Shown: positions 52,960-63,395 of the stretch, one piece after another
How positions within the stretch are numbered: position 1 is the stretch's first letter
Layout: the number at the start of each line of letters is the position of its first letter
DNA from: Dama dama
Lineage: Eukaryota > Chordata > Mammalia > Artiodactyla > Cervidae
Assembly: GCF_033118175.1 (NCBI RefSeq)
Contig: NC_083688.1
Span: 1,548,501-1,612,500, forward strand
DNA: 64,000 nt
Direction: 5' to 3'
Program-made: the position numbers and the translations under genes
Notes under the pieces: model-generated
What the model was told of the DNA's origin: nothing
Databases searched by the model: none
Seen by the model: only the letters and a program-made list of their open reading frames with translations

Positions 52960-53310
52960 GATGACAGTACCTTGTGCTCACTGGGTCCTTACTAGAACTG
53001 GACCCTCTGCTAAGAATTTCACATGGATGCAACCTCAGAGTGAATGTCTGAGTCCCATTCCCCACAGAGTCCGCTTTTGTTGGATTAATTGGACACGGGC
53101 ATTTTTTAAAGCTCTCGTCTCTCGCCAAGGTGGGGAGCGTTGCTTTTCATCCTTGTCTCGTCTGATCTTTCCATTGGCTCTGGCAGGTGGTTGGTATTAA
53201 TGTGCCCATTCTGCAGACGAGAAAGCAGGTGCTCAGAAAGGTTAAAGAGCCTGTCTAGGGCCACACAGCGCGGAAGAGGTACAGTCAGAATCTGAATCGA
53301 GGCAGCTTGC
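52960..53310 (-). repeat. MIR relics (one split or two adjacent)
   Basis: 52960-53045 reads 'CTCACTGGGTCCTTACTAGA', like a reversed MIR end. 53180-53310 reads 'CCCATTCTGCAGACGAGAAA' and 'GGGCCACACAGCGCGGAAG', the core. The 135 bp between them is unassigned. Confidence 0.65.
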
Positions 53311-54795
53311 CTCCAGTACCTGGCCTGCACCCCAAACCACACAGAGTGACCAGAGGGAACACGGGTGTCCTCAGCGCCCTGGGGGAGAAGGAGGTGGAGG
53401 CAGGCTTAGGAAGCACCTGCAGAGGCTACAAGGCCATTGCCGTCATCACAAACTCCTCCTAAAAGGAAATACCCCACTCACGGACAGATCCCATCCTGGG
53501 CTGTTTCTAGAACAAGAGGGACACCTCTCTGTGCCCGTAGCCTAGCCCTTGGATGAGAAATGTTTGGACTCGGGGCAAGTGTTCAACTCAAGGACAAACA
53601 GCTCACAGACTGGGCAGCAGCCCATCACGGGGCCTAATATAAAACAAAAAACAAAAACAAAAAAACTTCCTTTTGTGACACAATCCCAGTTTACACAAGT
53701 TAAATAAGCATTTATGAAATTAATTGCTTGATATTGCATTTTACAAGCCAATGAGTAGATCAGTGTACTGTTCACATTTTCCTCTTTAATCCCAAATATC
53801 TACTTTCCTTATTGTATCCTCTAATCAGCTTATGTGCTGCCCTTCTGACTGTAATGATCAGCGCCCTAGGGCAAAGCATTCATTCATTCATTAATTCAGT
53901 CCGTATCTCTTCTGTGCCAGGAAGGCTTTTAGATGCCGCAGCATTTTCTTGTGGGTAACCATGCATCAAACCGCGAGGAGAGAGGGGACTGGAATTCGTG
54001 TTGATTTTCGCTTGCCTTAATATAAAACAGGATTGCCTGCATTTCGGAATTCGCTAGTTTATCTTGCACGGCCAAAGCCCCAGTTATCTCTGCTTCACTA
54101 AGTCTTGAGATTGGTTTGGAACTTGAACATATATTCTTCGAAACCATTAAAAGTGGTTTAATTGGCTGTTCAGGGATGTCCTCCACTCTACTGTCTGTAT
54201 GGATCATCCCCCTCCGTCTCTCCCAAGAACTGGGAGGCTGGAAGCCCTCGGCTGGATGATCCACTCCCCTGGATTTATTAATCTTGCTCTGGGCCCCAGG
54301 AGCATCTGGCTTCACATTGCAGACCCAGCCTCTGTTCACAGCCGCTCATCGAAATCCTACCAGAAATCCTACCAGAAATCAGAAATCCACTGGTGCCCAC
54401 TAAGCCTCATGCAAAGGGGCAAAGCCAGTCTGTGTCTTCCAGACTCTTTAACAAGTCACACCTTACCTTGATAAGCATGGAGATGGGCTGGTCCAAAGGA
54501 GGACTTCAGGAAGGAAGACTGGTAGCCACCTAGGATTATGGAGCACAGCAGACAGGCAGTGGCCTCGGGAGTCAGATTGTCCGGATCTGCTGGTCAGCCA
54601 TCAAGCATCTGTACAGACCTGGGGCTGGTTCACATGCAGGCTGTCCTGTCCCTTAGCTGTATGACCTTAAACAAGCCACACAGTCCCCTTGAGTCCGTCC
54701 AATTCTTGGGATCTCTGAAAATTAAGCAAGGCTATATATATATGCATGCATGTGGCAAACTGCAAGAGATTGGAAAGTGTTGGTGCAATGGCTGG
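53311..54795. other. Unique DNA, 1.5 kb, with AT-balanced blocks
   Basis: 53660-53880 and 53930-54190 are repeat-free and AT-balanced with words such as 'TTTATGAAATTAATTGC' and 'TAAAAGTGGTTTAATTGGC'. A short (ATTC) run is at 53878-53895, a 12-bp direct repeat at about 54353-54382, and (TA)n then (TGCA) at 54732-54752. No exon supported. Confidence 0.4.
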
Positions 54796-55110
54796 TTTAT
54801 TTTTATTCTTTTTAAACATGTATTTATTTTTATGTGGAGGATAATCACCTTACAACATAGTGCTGACTTCTGCTATGTATCACCATGAATCAGCCATAGG
54901 TATGCACATGTCCGCTCCTCTTGAGCCCCCTCCCAGCCCTCCAGGTTGCCCCAGCTCCCTGCGTTGCATAGCACATCCCCGCTGGCTGTCTGTCCCGCAG
55001 ACGGTGACGGGCATGTTTCCAAGCTGTTCTCTCCATCCATCCCACCTCCCCTTCCCCTCCTGTGGCCACAGTCTGTTCTCCATGGCTGCGTCTCCACTGT
55101 AGTGTTACTC
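54796..55110 (-). mobile_element. Ruminant L1 3' UTR fragment
   Basis: 'GTGGAGGATAATCACCTTAC', 'CACCATGAATCAGCCATAGG' and 'CTCCATGGCTGCGTCTCC' are the reverse of the L1 3' UTR. Confidence 0.88.
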
Positions 55111-55851
55111 TTATTATTTTTTTAGGTCAAGATTAAATTGTCCAAACAGCATAACCTAATTGTATCCTAAACCATGTTCAAGTCTGTATTTAAGCTACTC
55201 AGAAAAGCAGGTCATTCTTTTTAAAAGTCACTTAACATTGAACAGACAGGACCTCTTAAAAGATGATGTCACCATCGTGGCCAATATAGCAGTTTTTCCA
55301 TACTTCCTAAAGCGTTTTTGCATATACTGATCTTGCTACTTTAGCACTTGCTCGCATGCAGACCAAATAAACACGCACACTTCTCATAGGGCACATGTGG
55401 GAGAATAGCATCAACTTGATATGGCATCACACTCATTTCAAAGTCAAAAAGCTGCAATAATAATACAAGAGGTCCAAGACAAGGAACTGAGGGAGGGAGA
55501 GGCCTGCGGTACGCGGTACAAGGGTCATGGATATAATGGGGAAAATCCAGCAGTCCGAAGAGCTGCTGGGGAATTCAGAGCGGCAGTGGTTGGTTTAGAA
55601 CACCAGTGCCCGGCCACTGGGAACTGGACACCTCATTTTTATTTACTGTTATTTGTCAGAACGCGTCGTCTCACGCAACCCCAAAATGCTACACGATGCC
55701 TACGTGTGTATTTTGTATACATACTCAGTGTAAACACACATGCATAATAAATGTCTGTGTCTCTTACAAAGAGAGATATGGAAGTCGACTGGAGGTCTGG
55801 AGATAGAGACAATGAATTTCTAGATACTTTCTTCTAGATACTTCTAGATTC
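55111..55851. other. Unique DNA
   Basis: AT-rich with no family recognised; a 108-codon frame (55421-55747) without domains. Confidence 0.4.
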
Positions 55852-56070
55852 TGCGTGCGTACTTAGTCGCTCAGTCATGACCTTTGCAACCCTTTGGACT
55901 GTAGCCCGCCAGGCCCCTCTGTCCATGGGGTTTTTCAGGCAAGAACACTGGAGTGGCTGCCATTTTCCTCCTCCAGGGGCTCTTCCTGACCCAGGGATCG
56001 AAACCGCATCTCCTGCGTCTCCTGCATCGCAGGCGGATTCTTTACCTGCTGAGACATCGGGGTTGCCTGG
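55852..56070 (-). mobile_element. Bov-tA SINE
   Basis: 'ACTTAGTCGCTCAGTCATGA' to 'CCTGCTGAGACATCGGGG'. It contains a short internal duplication ('CTCCTGCGTCTCCTGC'). Confidence 0.94.
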
Positions 56071-56342
56071 CAAAGGCTTTGTTATTTAACAGAAGCTTAC
56101 TGCATAGTTGATGAATGAATATGTTTAAGAATCCATGATTCGTGTCTGTGTATGTGTATGTGTGAGAGAGGATGCGAATGTGTTTCTGTGTAGTTATAAC
56201 AGTAACTCAAGGGACAATACCACATTTAATATAAGTTCCCAGCAAATAAAATTGCTAGAAAAAATACTGAATAAAATAATAGAACACACAGATATGAATT
56301 TTTAATCTCCCCCGCTTTTTTTTCTTTCTCTTCCTTTCCAAT
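56071..56342. other. AT- and GT-rich unique DNA
   Basis: GT-rich run at 56148-56165; otherwise unassigned. Confidence 0.35.
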
Positions 56343-56517
56343 TAGGGTTGCCAGGTAAACAACAGGATATCCATTTAAAATTGGATTTCAGACTTGAAAA
56401 ATAAATAATTGTGTAGTATGTCTCAAATGTTGCATGGTGAAATATTACATGGGATATTTGGATGCTAAAAAATTATTCATCCTGTAATTTTTATTTGTTA
56501 AATCTGATGACCCTACC
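56343..56517. mobile_element. Palindromic DNA-transposon (MITE) relic
   Basis: About 175 bp. The left end TAGGGTTGCCAGGTAAAC and the right end (reverse complement TAGGGTCATCAGATTTAAC) form terminal inverted repeats, and inner blocks (AACAGGAT / TACAGGAT, AATAATTGTGTAG / AATAATTTTTTAG) also pair. A non-autonomous hairpin-type element such as MER53 is likely; the name is from memory. Confidence 0.65.
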
Positions 56518-57729
56518 TGACCATTCCAGACAACAAGTCTAAATTCTAGCTCTTTTTTTTTTTTTTAATGTCATTTTCGTACTCAGAGGCTTTCAGAGGG
56601 TTTTCGTCAGGACAAACAAACCCCCAGCATCTGACTCTGCCCCCTGCCCCCCGCCCAGGGTGGATGCCTGACCACTGCTGGGTAAGCCCTCCCCTGCTCA
56701 GGCCTGGCCTGGCCGCTTAAATGCCTGCAGGCAGCTGGGGGCAGAGACCGAGTCTGTTTTGGTTTGTAATTCACATCAGTCGATTCTCCCAGATAAAGTC
56801 ACAAATCACCGGTCACGGAGTCCTGGTGTTTCATGCATACAGTAGTATCCTGCTCAGATTCAAGCCACACGCCCACACAGATGGAAGCCTACAGAGCCTT
56901 TTTCTCTACCTTTCCAGACACTAAAACTGCAATTAGCTTTCCTCTAGTCATGGAGGGGCTTGTAAAGAGCCTTATCGGAGATAAAGCCTCTGCAGTGGGT
57001 CATTGGCTGTAACTCCTGACCTGGTGCGGGGGTGGAGTGTGTCACCCTGGCCCCCGGGATGGCGTGAAGGCTCTTTGGAGAGTATTCTCTCCCTACCAGA
57101 CACCCACAGGCTGCCTTAGCGGGTTTGGAAAACACAGGGCTGTAGAGTACTTGAAGGAAAGGTAGGACTTGAAGAAGGCAGAGAAAGGGAGACCTTTAGG
57201 AAAGAGGGAGAGGCAGGGTGGCCAGGGTGAGACAGATGCAAGGTACCCCTCGCCTCATAGGGAGCATCCTCTGAGTGTCAGCTCATCCGGAAAAACGGAA
57301 TCCCAAGCCTGCTTCTCAGGGTGGTGAAGGGACATCGTGATGGTCTGTGGGAGGTGTCCTTGGCAGTCTACCCTCAGCACACGTTCACTTTCCTTTCCTT
57401 AATGCACAGCCTACAGGGGGCACCTCGGCAGCCTCCTTCCAAGGCTGGCTTCCATCAGGATGGCAGGAAACGGAAGCCACGCTGAGCTCAGCAGCCGTCT
57501 GAGGCTCAGCTGATGCGGAGGTGTGAGACCCTGCCTCCAACGCCCTTGCCCGCGGCACATCCGAGACACTCCAGGGCCTGACACCTCTGCTGGGCAGTCC
57601 ACTCTGCCCTGGCCAGTCTCAGCGATGCCAGGAGACCTAGGCTCAGCTTCCATCCTCCGAAAACGGCCTGTCATTCGCCAGACTCTTTTCAGCCGCTGCA
57701 TTTTCGGAAGAGCACGAAGGCTGGCACCA
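56518..57729. other. Unique DNA, 1.2 kb
   Basis: A T-run lies at 56552-56567. No repeat or exon recognised elsewhere. Confidence 0.4.
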
Positions 57730-57800
57730 GGGCTGTGGCCTCATTTTTCAGACGAGGGGATCAAAGCTCACAAATCTGATGTCACCAGAGCTGCCGGTCA
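57730..57800 (-). repeat. MIR SINE relic (core)
   Basis: 'CTCATTTTTCAGACGAGGGG' then 'ATCAAAGCTCACAAATCTG'. Confidence 0.5.
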
Positions 57801-58470
57801 CCATGGTCACCAGGCTGAGCCGTTTGATTCCAGAGCTGGCATCTTCACCCCGGGTCTCTGAAGAGGCTGGAGGTGGATTGTGGCTCCAAGAGCACTGGTT
57901 TCAAACTGCCATTTTTTGTCTCCCTTTCATCCTGGGAATAGACTGCGGTCCCTATTAGCACCCACACACCCCTGGCCCCCAGAGGCACCCAGATTTGCTT
58001 CGAAAGCAGCCCACGGCCGCTCTCAAAAGGAAGTCTCCCCACTCCCTCCCTCACAGCTACGGTTTAGTTTCTTTATTTTCCTGGGCGGGTTTTTCCTTTA
58101 TTTCTCTCTGTAGCTCTGGTCCTCTTTCCCTGAAAGTACAGTTAGCTGATATTAAAAAGAAACACACAATCACTAAACACATTTTATATTGTCTTTGAAG
58201 TCTAATGGCCTCCGGCTTCCAGATTGATAAGTATGCAGTTGGAGTGCAGACCCAGATGAGCTGGGAAGCGGGACCTGCTGCAGCACTGCTCCCTGGAGCC
58301 CAGGGCAGGGGGAGGGCCTGCGGGGGGAGCCTGGGCCCCTCGGAGAGGGGCTGAGTCCCAGCAGGGAGGGGGTGGCTGGGGAGATGTGCACAGGGTCCAG
58401 GGAGAGGTGGTCCCCACAAGGCCCTCTGAAAGAAAATCTGATCTCTCAGAGGCTGGGTAACTGGGGCTTC
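57801..58470. other. Unique DNA, no feature seen
   Basis: Overlapping chance frames, the longest 158 codons on the minus strand (58057-58533), entering the BovB. Confidence 0.4.
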
Positions 58471-58492
58471 TTTCTCAAGACAGTCAGGCAGT

Positions 58493-59227
58493 TCAGTGTC
58501 CAACTCTTTGCGACCCCATGAACCACAGCACACCAGGCTTCCCTGTCATCATCAACTCCCAGAGCTTACTCAAACTGATGTCCATCGCGTTGGTGATGCC
58601 ATCCAACCATCTCATCCTTTGTCGTCCCCTTCTCCTCCCACCTTCAATCTGTCCCAGCATCAGGGTCTTTTCCAATCTGTCAGTTCTTTGCATCAGGTGG
58701 TCAAAGTATTGGAGCTTCAGCTTCAGCATCAGTCCTTCCCGTGAATATTCAGGACTGATCTCCTTTAGGATGCACTGGTTGGGTCTACTTGCAGTCCAAG
58801 GGACTCTCAAGGGTCTTCTCCAACCCCACAGTTCAAAAGCATCAATTCTTCGGTGCTCAGCTTTCTTTATGGTCCCACTCTCACATCCATACATGACCAC
58901 TGGAAAAACCATAGCCTTCATTAGACAGACATTTGTTGACAAAGTAATGTCTCTGCTTGTTAATATGCTGTCTAGGTTGGTCATAGCATTTCTTCCAAGG
59001 AGCAAGTGTCTTTTAATTTCATGGCTGCAGTCACCATCTGCAGTGATTTTGGAGCCCCCCAAAATAAAGTCTCTTACTGTTTCCATTGTTTCCCCATCTA
59101 TTTGCCATGAAGTGATGGGACCGGATGCCATGATCTTAGTTTTCTGAATGTTGAGCTTTAAGCCAACTCTTTCACTCTTCTCTTTCACTTTCATCAAGAG
59201 ACTCTTTAGTTCTTCCCTTTCTGCCAT
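58493..59227 (-). pseudogene. BovB reverse transcriptase C-terminal fragment (244 codons)
   Basis: The frame opens at a Met just after the RT active site and encodes the thumb-like and C-terminal part of the BovB polyprotein ('MYGCESGTIKKAEH', 'CILKEISPEYS', 'GRRRGRQRMRWLDG'). The YADD motif is encoded immediately upstream at 59239-59250 in the same frame, but an in-frame TAA at 59291-59293, where the 29.9-kb copy has CAA, cuts it from the rest. It is longer than the matching frame of the 29.9-kb copy at the C-terminus because fewer frameshifts have built up. Dead copy. Confidence 0.95.
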
Positions 59228-59488
59228 AAGGGTGCTGTCATCTGCATATCTGAGGTTATTGATATTTCTCCCAGCAATCTTGATTCCAGCTTATGCTTCA
59301 TCCAACCTGGCATTTCTCATGATGTACTCTGCATAGAAGTTAAATAAGCAGGTTGACAATATACAGCCTTGACATACTCCTTTCCCGATTTGGAACCAGT
59401 CTGTTGTTCCATGTCTAATTCTAACTGTTGCTTCTTAACCTGAATACAGGTTTCTCAGGAGGCAGGTCAGGTGGTCTGGTATTCCCAT

Positions 59489-59716
59489 TTATTTAAGAAT
59501 TTTCCACAGTTTCCTGTGATCCACACAGTCACAGGCTTTAGTATAATCAATGAAGCAGAAGTAGATGTTTTTCTGGAACTTTCTTGCTTTTTCTATGATC
59601 CAACGGATGTTGGCAATTTTATCTCTGGTTCCTCTGCCTTTTCTAAATCCAGCTTGAACATCTGGAAGTTCACGGTTCCCATACTGTCGAAGCCTGGCTT
59701 GGAGAATTTTGAGCAT
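59489..59716 (-). pseudogene. BovB reverse transcriptase fragment with motif A
   Basis: 75 residues in the same frame as the fragment at 58493-59227. 'QAGFRKGRGTRDKI' (about residues 21-34) and 'FIDYTKACDCVDH' (about residues 55-67) are RTE reverse transcriptase motifs; the latter holds the first catalytic aspartate, with Cys where the 29.9-kb copy has Phe. It stops at 59489-59491 (TAA); a second stop follows at 59435-59437 and a third at 59291-59293, with no frameshift needed between them. Confidence 0.93.
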
Positions 59717-59890
59717 GACTTTACTAGCGTGTGAGATGAGTGCAGTTGTGCAGTAGTTTGAACATTCCTTGGCATTGCCTTTCTTTGTGACTGGAATGAA
59801 AACTGACCTTTTCTAGTCCTGTCACCACTGCTGAGTTTTCCAAATTTCTCAAGACAGGAAGAGGGAAAAAGAAAAGTTTTGCGCACTCCA

Positions 59891-60095
59891 AGGCTTCCCA
59901 GGTGGCTCAGCGGTAAAGAATCCACCTTCCAACGCAGGAGACGCAGGTTCGATCCCTGGATCAGGAAGGTCTCTTGGTCAAGGAAATGGCAACCCGCTCC
60001 AGTATTCTTGCCTGGGAAATCCCGCAGACAAAGGATACTGGAGGGCTACAATCCAGGGCGTCACCATGAATCGGGCACATCTTAGCAACAGAGCA
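59891..60095 (+). mobile_element. Bov-tA SINE, 34 bp beyond the BovB
   Basis: 'AGGCTTCCCAGGTGGCTCAG', 'GGTTCGATCCCTGGATCAGG', 'GCAACCCGCTCCAGTATTC'. The 3' end is diverged ('CATGAATCGGGCACATC'). Confidence 0.96.
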
Positions 60096-60374
60096 GGCAT
60101 GCACACACGCAAATCCATTCTTGATTCTCTGGTTGCCCCTGGTCCCTCTGACCCCATCTTATTCCCTCTGTAACCACCCCCAGCTTCCCATCCATCTCCA
60201 ACTGCTCCCACCCCATCAGCCCATAAGGTCTTTACTTTGCTCCCGGCTTCCTATGATAGAAATGCCGCCTGTGTGTCCATGACCTGCCCAGGGAAGGGCT
60301 CCTGGGTTCTGACATTCCTGTGAGCACTTCACACAGTGCCAGGTATGACATTCGTCTCTGTTACTAAACGTGAG
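60096..60374. other. Unique DNA
   Basis: No feature seen. Confidence 0.35.
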
Positions 60375-60460
60375 CCCTGTGCTGGGCCCGTGCGTGCCAT
60401 TTCGTCCACAGATGGGAAACCGAGGCTCTGAGAAGCCTGGGAGCTTGCTGCCCCATTGCC
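60375..60460 (-). repeat. MIR SINE relic
   Basis: 'CCACAGATGGGAAACCGAGG' then 'CTCTGAGAAGCCTGGGAGC'. Confidence 0.65.
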
Positions 60461-60857
60461 TGGGTGACGCCTGTTATCTCTTGGGTTCCAGTCTAAGCGG
60501 CCCTTCCTTGGGGCGGTTCTCTCTGACCCTCTCCCCCCCCCCCACCCACACACACACGGTGTCCTGGTAGCACAATCACAGGGCGCCGAATGAATCGTTT
60601 CTTTGCTGGCTCTGTCTCCCTGCTTGTCTGCGGGAAGGCGGGCATGAGCTCTTGGTCCTGAATGCTCAGCATGGACGCCAGCTCCGAGAAGACCCCGGGA
60701 GATGTTTGCTCTTTGAGGAGTGAATGGTTTCCTGATTTTGCACACCTCGAGCTCTCTGGCCTTTCAACTGCCTCAGGTGTAGGTAGGTGGGAAACAGGTC
60801 CCCAGCATCAGCTTGCTGCAAAGGTGGCTTTTTATTCCTAGGTCCTAGAAAATACGT
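60461..60857. other. Unique DNA with C-run and (CA)n
   Basis: A C-run at 60532-60542 is followed by (CA)n at 60546-60558. No exon supported. Confidence 0.4.
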
Positions 60858-61650
60858 TTAAAAACTCCACTTTCCTTCCTCCAACTAAAATGACAATATT
60901 CATTTTAAAAGTTACAAATAGCAAAAGCTAGAGAGGGCGTGAAGAAAAGGGAACCCTCCTACACTGTTGGAAGGAATCTGAGTTGGTACGGCTACTATGG
61001 AGAGCAGTCTGGAGGTCCCTGAGAAAACTAAAAGTAGAGTTACCATGTGATCTAGCAATCCCACTCCTACACGTATTTCTGGACAGAACTATGCTTCAAA
61101 AAGATGCTTGCACCCATATATTCATGGCAGCACTAGTCAAAATAGACAAGAAAACAGCCTCAGTGTCCATCGACAGATGAGTGGGTAAAGATGTGGTGCA
61201 TATATACAATGGAATACTACACAGGCATAAAAAGAACAAAACAATGCCATTCGCAGCAGCTTGGATGCCATCAGAGATTATCACACTAAGTCAGACAAGT
61301 ACCATACGATAGCATTTTATGTGGAACCTAAAATACGACACACATGAACGTATCTATGGAACAGGAACAGACTCACATAGAGAACAGACTGGAGGCTGCC
61401 AGGGGGAGAGGTTGGGGGAGGAACGAAGCGGTGGTCGGGGTGAGCAGACGTAAGCCTCCATGGACAGAGTGGGTGAGCAACAAGGGCCCACTGCACAGCG
61501 TAGAGAACGCCACGCAGCATCCTCTGACAAACCATCGTGGAAAAGAACATAGAAAAGAACCGTTTGTAGGTGCAGCTGAGTCATTACTTCTGCTGCACGG
61601 AAGTAATGAACACAGCATTGTAAGTCAACCGCTACTTCAATAAAAACAAC
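60858..61650 (+). mobile_element. Cetartiodactyl L1 3' end, 5'-truncated
   Basis: 'CCTCCTACACTGTTGGAAGG', 'CTACTATGGAGAGCAGTCTG', 'TATATACAATGGAATACTAC', 'GAGAACAGACTGGAGGCTGC' and the end 'GTAAGTCAACCGCTACTTCA' then 'ATAAAAACAAC' run through the end of ORF2 and the 3' UTR in order. No intact reading frame. Confidence 0.88.
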
Positions 61651-61654
61651 AGCA

Positions 61655-62150
61655 ATGTCATCACTTCATAACCATCGGATTGGAAAAAGTTTTGAATGGG
61701 GAATGGTGTGTATTGACAACACTCTGTGGAGAACCACATTCTGGGAGAGACCTAGCAGTGTGAGGGGAATGGAGTGTCGCGTCCCTGTGTCCCCCTTCAC
61801 CCCACGCCCGGGGCACTCCAGGGAAACCCCCTCACAAGTCCCTGGGGGAATCCGGGCATCCACTCTTCGGGGAGCAGTTGTCTCTCTGGAAAACTCTGCA
61901 GCAGTCAGAGGCATCGAACAAGGTTTATACATAGAAGCACAGATAGATCTTAAAAACACAGCATTAAGAGGAAAAATTAAGCAACAGAATGAAATCTATA
62001 GTCCAATACCATTCATGTAAATGAAAGCTCCTTCAGCCGATCGACAACACCATATGTTTTACGGGAAGCCTCCGTGTGTAAGGAGATACATTGGAGGGGT
62101 TAGAGTGGGGTTCTGCGGTGGGGGGAGGGCAAAGAGGGGGACCAGGGAGA
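61655..62150 (+). mobile_element. Older L1 (L1M-type) 3' relic
   Basis: 'GAAATCTATAGTCCAATACC' and 'ATTCATGTAAATGAAAGCTC' match an L1M 3' end. It directly follows the younger L1, in the same orientation. Confidence 0.55.
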
Positions 62151-62304
62151 AAACCCAGCCAAACAAAGCAAGGAGGAGTGAGGATGTGAAAGCACGAGAT
62201 GGTACCGGGGGAGTGAGGTGTGCGGAGGGCTTGATCTACTCCTCCTTCAAGGAAGAGGTGACCACTGGCTCCTCAGCCTCCCCCCTCTTCCTGTGGGTTC
62301 CCGT

Positions 62305-62480
62305 GGGGTTAGTTCTCAACTCCAGCACTGCTGACATTTTGCCGGGGGGACCGTCCTGCCCCTTGTGGGATGCTTGGCGGCAACCAACTCTCCCCCCCGC
62401 TGCTGGCGGCGCCCACTGGTCTGCGACAACCAGTGTCTCTAGACTTAGCCGGATGCCCCGGGGGCCGCTCCTGGGTGCGG
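62305..62480 (-). mobile_element. MER5-like hAT-Charlie relic
   Basis: 'TCCAGCACTGCTGACATTTT', 'GACCGTCCTGCCCCTTGTGG', 'GATGCTTGGCGGCAACCAAC' and 'GCGACAACCAGTGTCTCTAG' are the reversed MER5A blocks in order; opposite in orientation to the copy at 6.0 kb. Confidence 0.75.
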
Positions 62481-63221
62481 ACCTCTGGGGCAGAATTAAA
62501 GCCTGGAAACCTGTTCCAAATCTTCCAAGTAAGTGGGCCACACTTGCTTACACACACACATACATGCACGCAGAAGCTTGGGGTCTGGAGCTCCATCTTG
62601 AAAGCTGCCAGCTTTGCTTGCACGTCTGAATCACGGCTCCAGAGATTTCAGTTACAGCCCATAACCACGTCTGCCTTGGGCTTCCTCCTAATTTTAACCA
62701 GCAGCTGGATTTGCATAGGATATTTGCATCTGAGATTACCCATGGTTCTCTGGGAGACACAGTTGATAGCAGACGATGGCAAGAAATATATATAATTTCA
62801 TTTCAGCTTGCAGGGGAGGAGGGGGAAAGGAGGCATGTTTCGGGAAGGGAGGGGACTTGTAGGAAATTGCAATGCCTGGTACACTTGAAGAGGGGACGCA
62901 AAGCGGGCGTTGTGCTGGTTCCTGGGCAGCAGGGACTGTCTGACCGGGCTTGAGTATTTGGTGGGCAAATGAGTGAGTAACGCAGCAAATGAGCTGGGCT
63001 CCCTGAGACCCCCTCAGGAGGGGACTGCTGTTCCCAGTGGAGGAGAGAGTGGCGTAGATGGTCTCCAGTCCAGCACAGAGACCCAGGCCGGCCCAGGAGC
63101 CCAGCCGCCCACCAGCACTGCCTGACGGCCGACTGTGTGCTTCCCAGGCACTTTCCCCGCGTGGGGCTGTTTCAGCCCGTAGCCCACCCCTCTCAAGGAG
63201 AACGTTACCTTCCTCTTTCAC
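62481..63221. other. Unique DNA, no feature seen
   Basis: (CA)n-like 'ACACACACACATACATGC' at 62551. A minus frame of 161 codons (62736-63221) has no domain. Confidence 0.4.
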
Positions 63222-63308
63222 TTTATTTTTTATTGAAGGATAACTGCTTTACATTGCTGTGTTCATTTCTGCCAGACAACCACGTGAATCAGTCATAACT
63301 ATGTATAT
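63222..63308 (-). mobile_element. Ruminant L1 3' UTR scrap
   Basis: 'TTTTATTGAAGGATAACTGC', 'CATTTCTGCCAGACAACCAC' and 'GAATCAGTCATAACTATG'. Confidence 0.8.
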
Positions 63309-63395
63309 AAGAGGAGGAAACAGAGGCTCCCAGGTCTCACCATTAGTACAGAGCAGAGCTTGAGTGGAAACAAAAGCCAGACTTGAAAACCAGTC
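63309..63395 (-). repeat. MIR SINE relic (core)
   Basis: 'AAGAGGAGGAAACAGAGGCT' then 'AGTACAGAGCAGAGCTTGAG'. Confidence 0.6.

Larger units (their letters stand above)
58484..59844 (-). mobile_element. BovB LINE, 1.36 kb, with perfect 13-bp TSD
   Basis: The longest BovB copy in the window. Runs from 'GTGTCCAACTCTTTGCGACC' (3' end) through the 3' UTR and the reverse transcriptase region, ending near 'GCTGAGTTTTCCAAA', where it is 5'-truncated. TTTCTCAAGACAG is repeated exactly at 58471-58483 and 59845-59857, giving both borders to the base. Confidence 0.98.

Noticed and set aside
58493..59227. A host gene of 244 codons
   Set aside because: It is the C-terminal part of the BovB reverse transcriptase, inside an element with an exact TSD and several in-frame stops.
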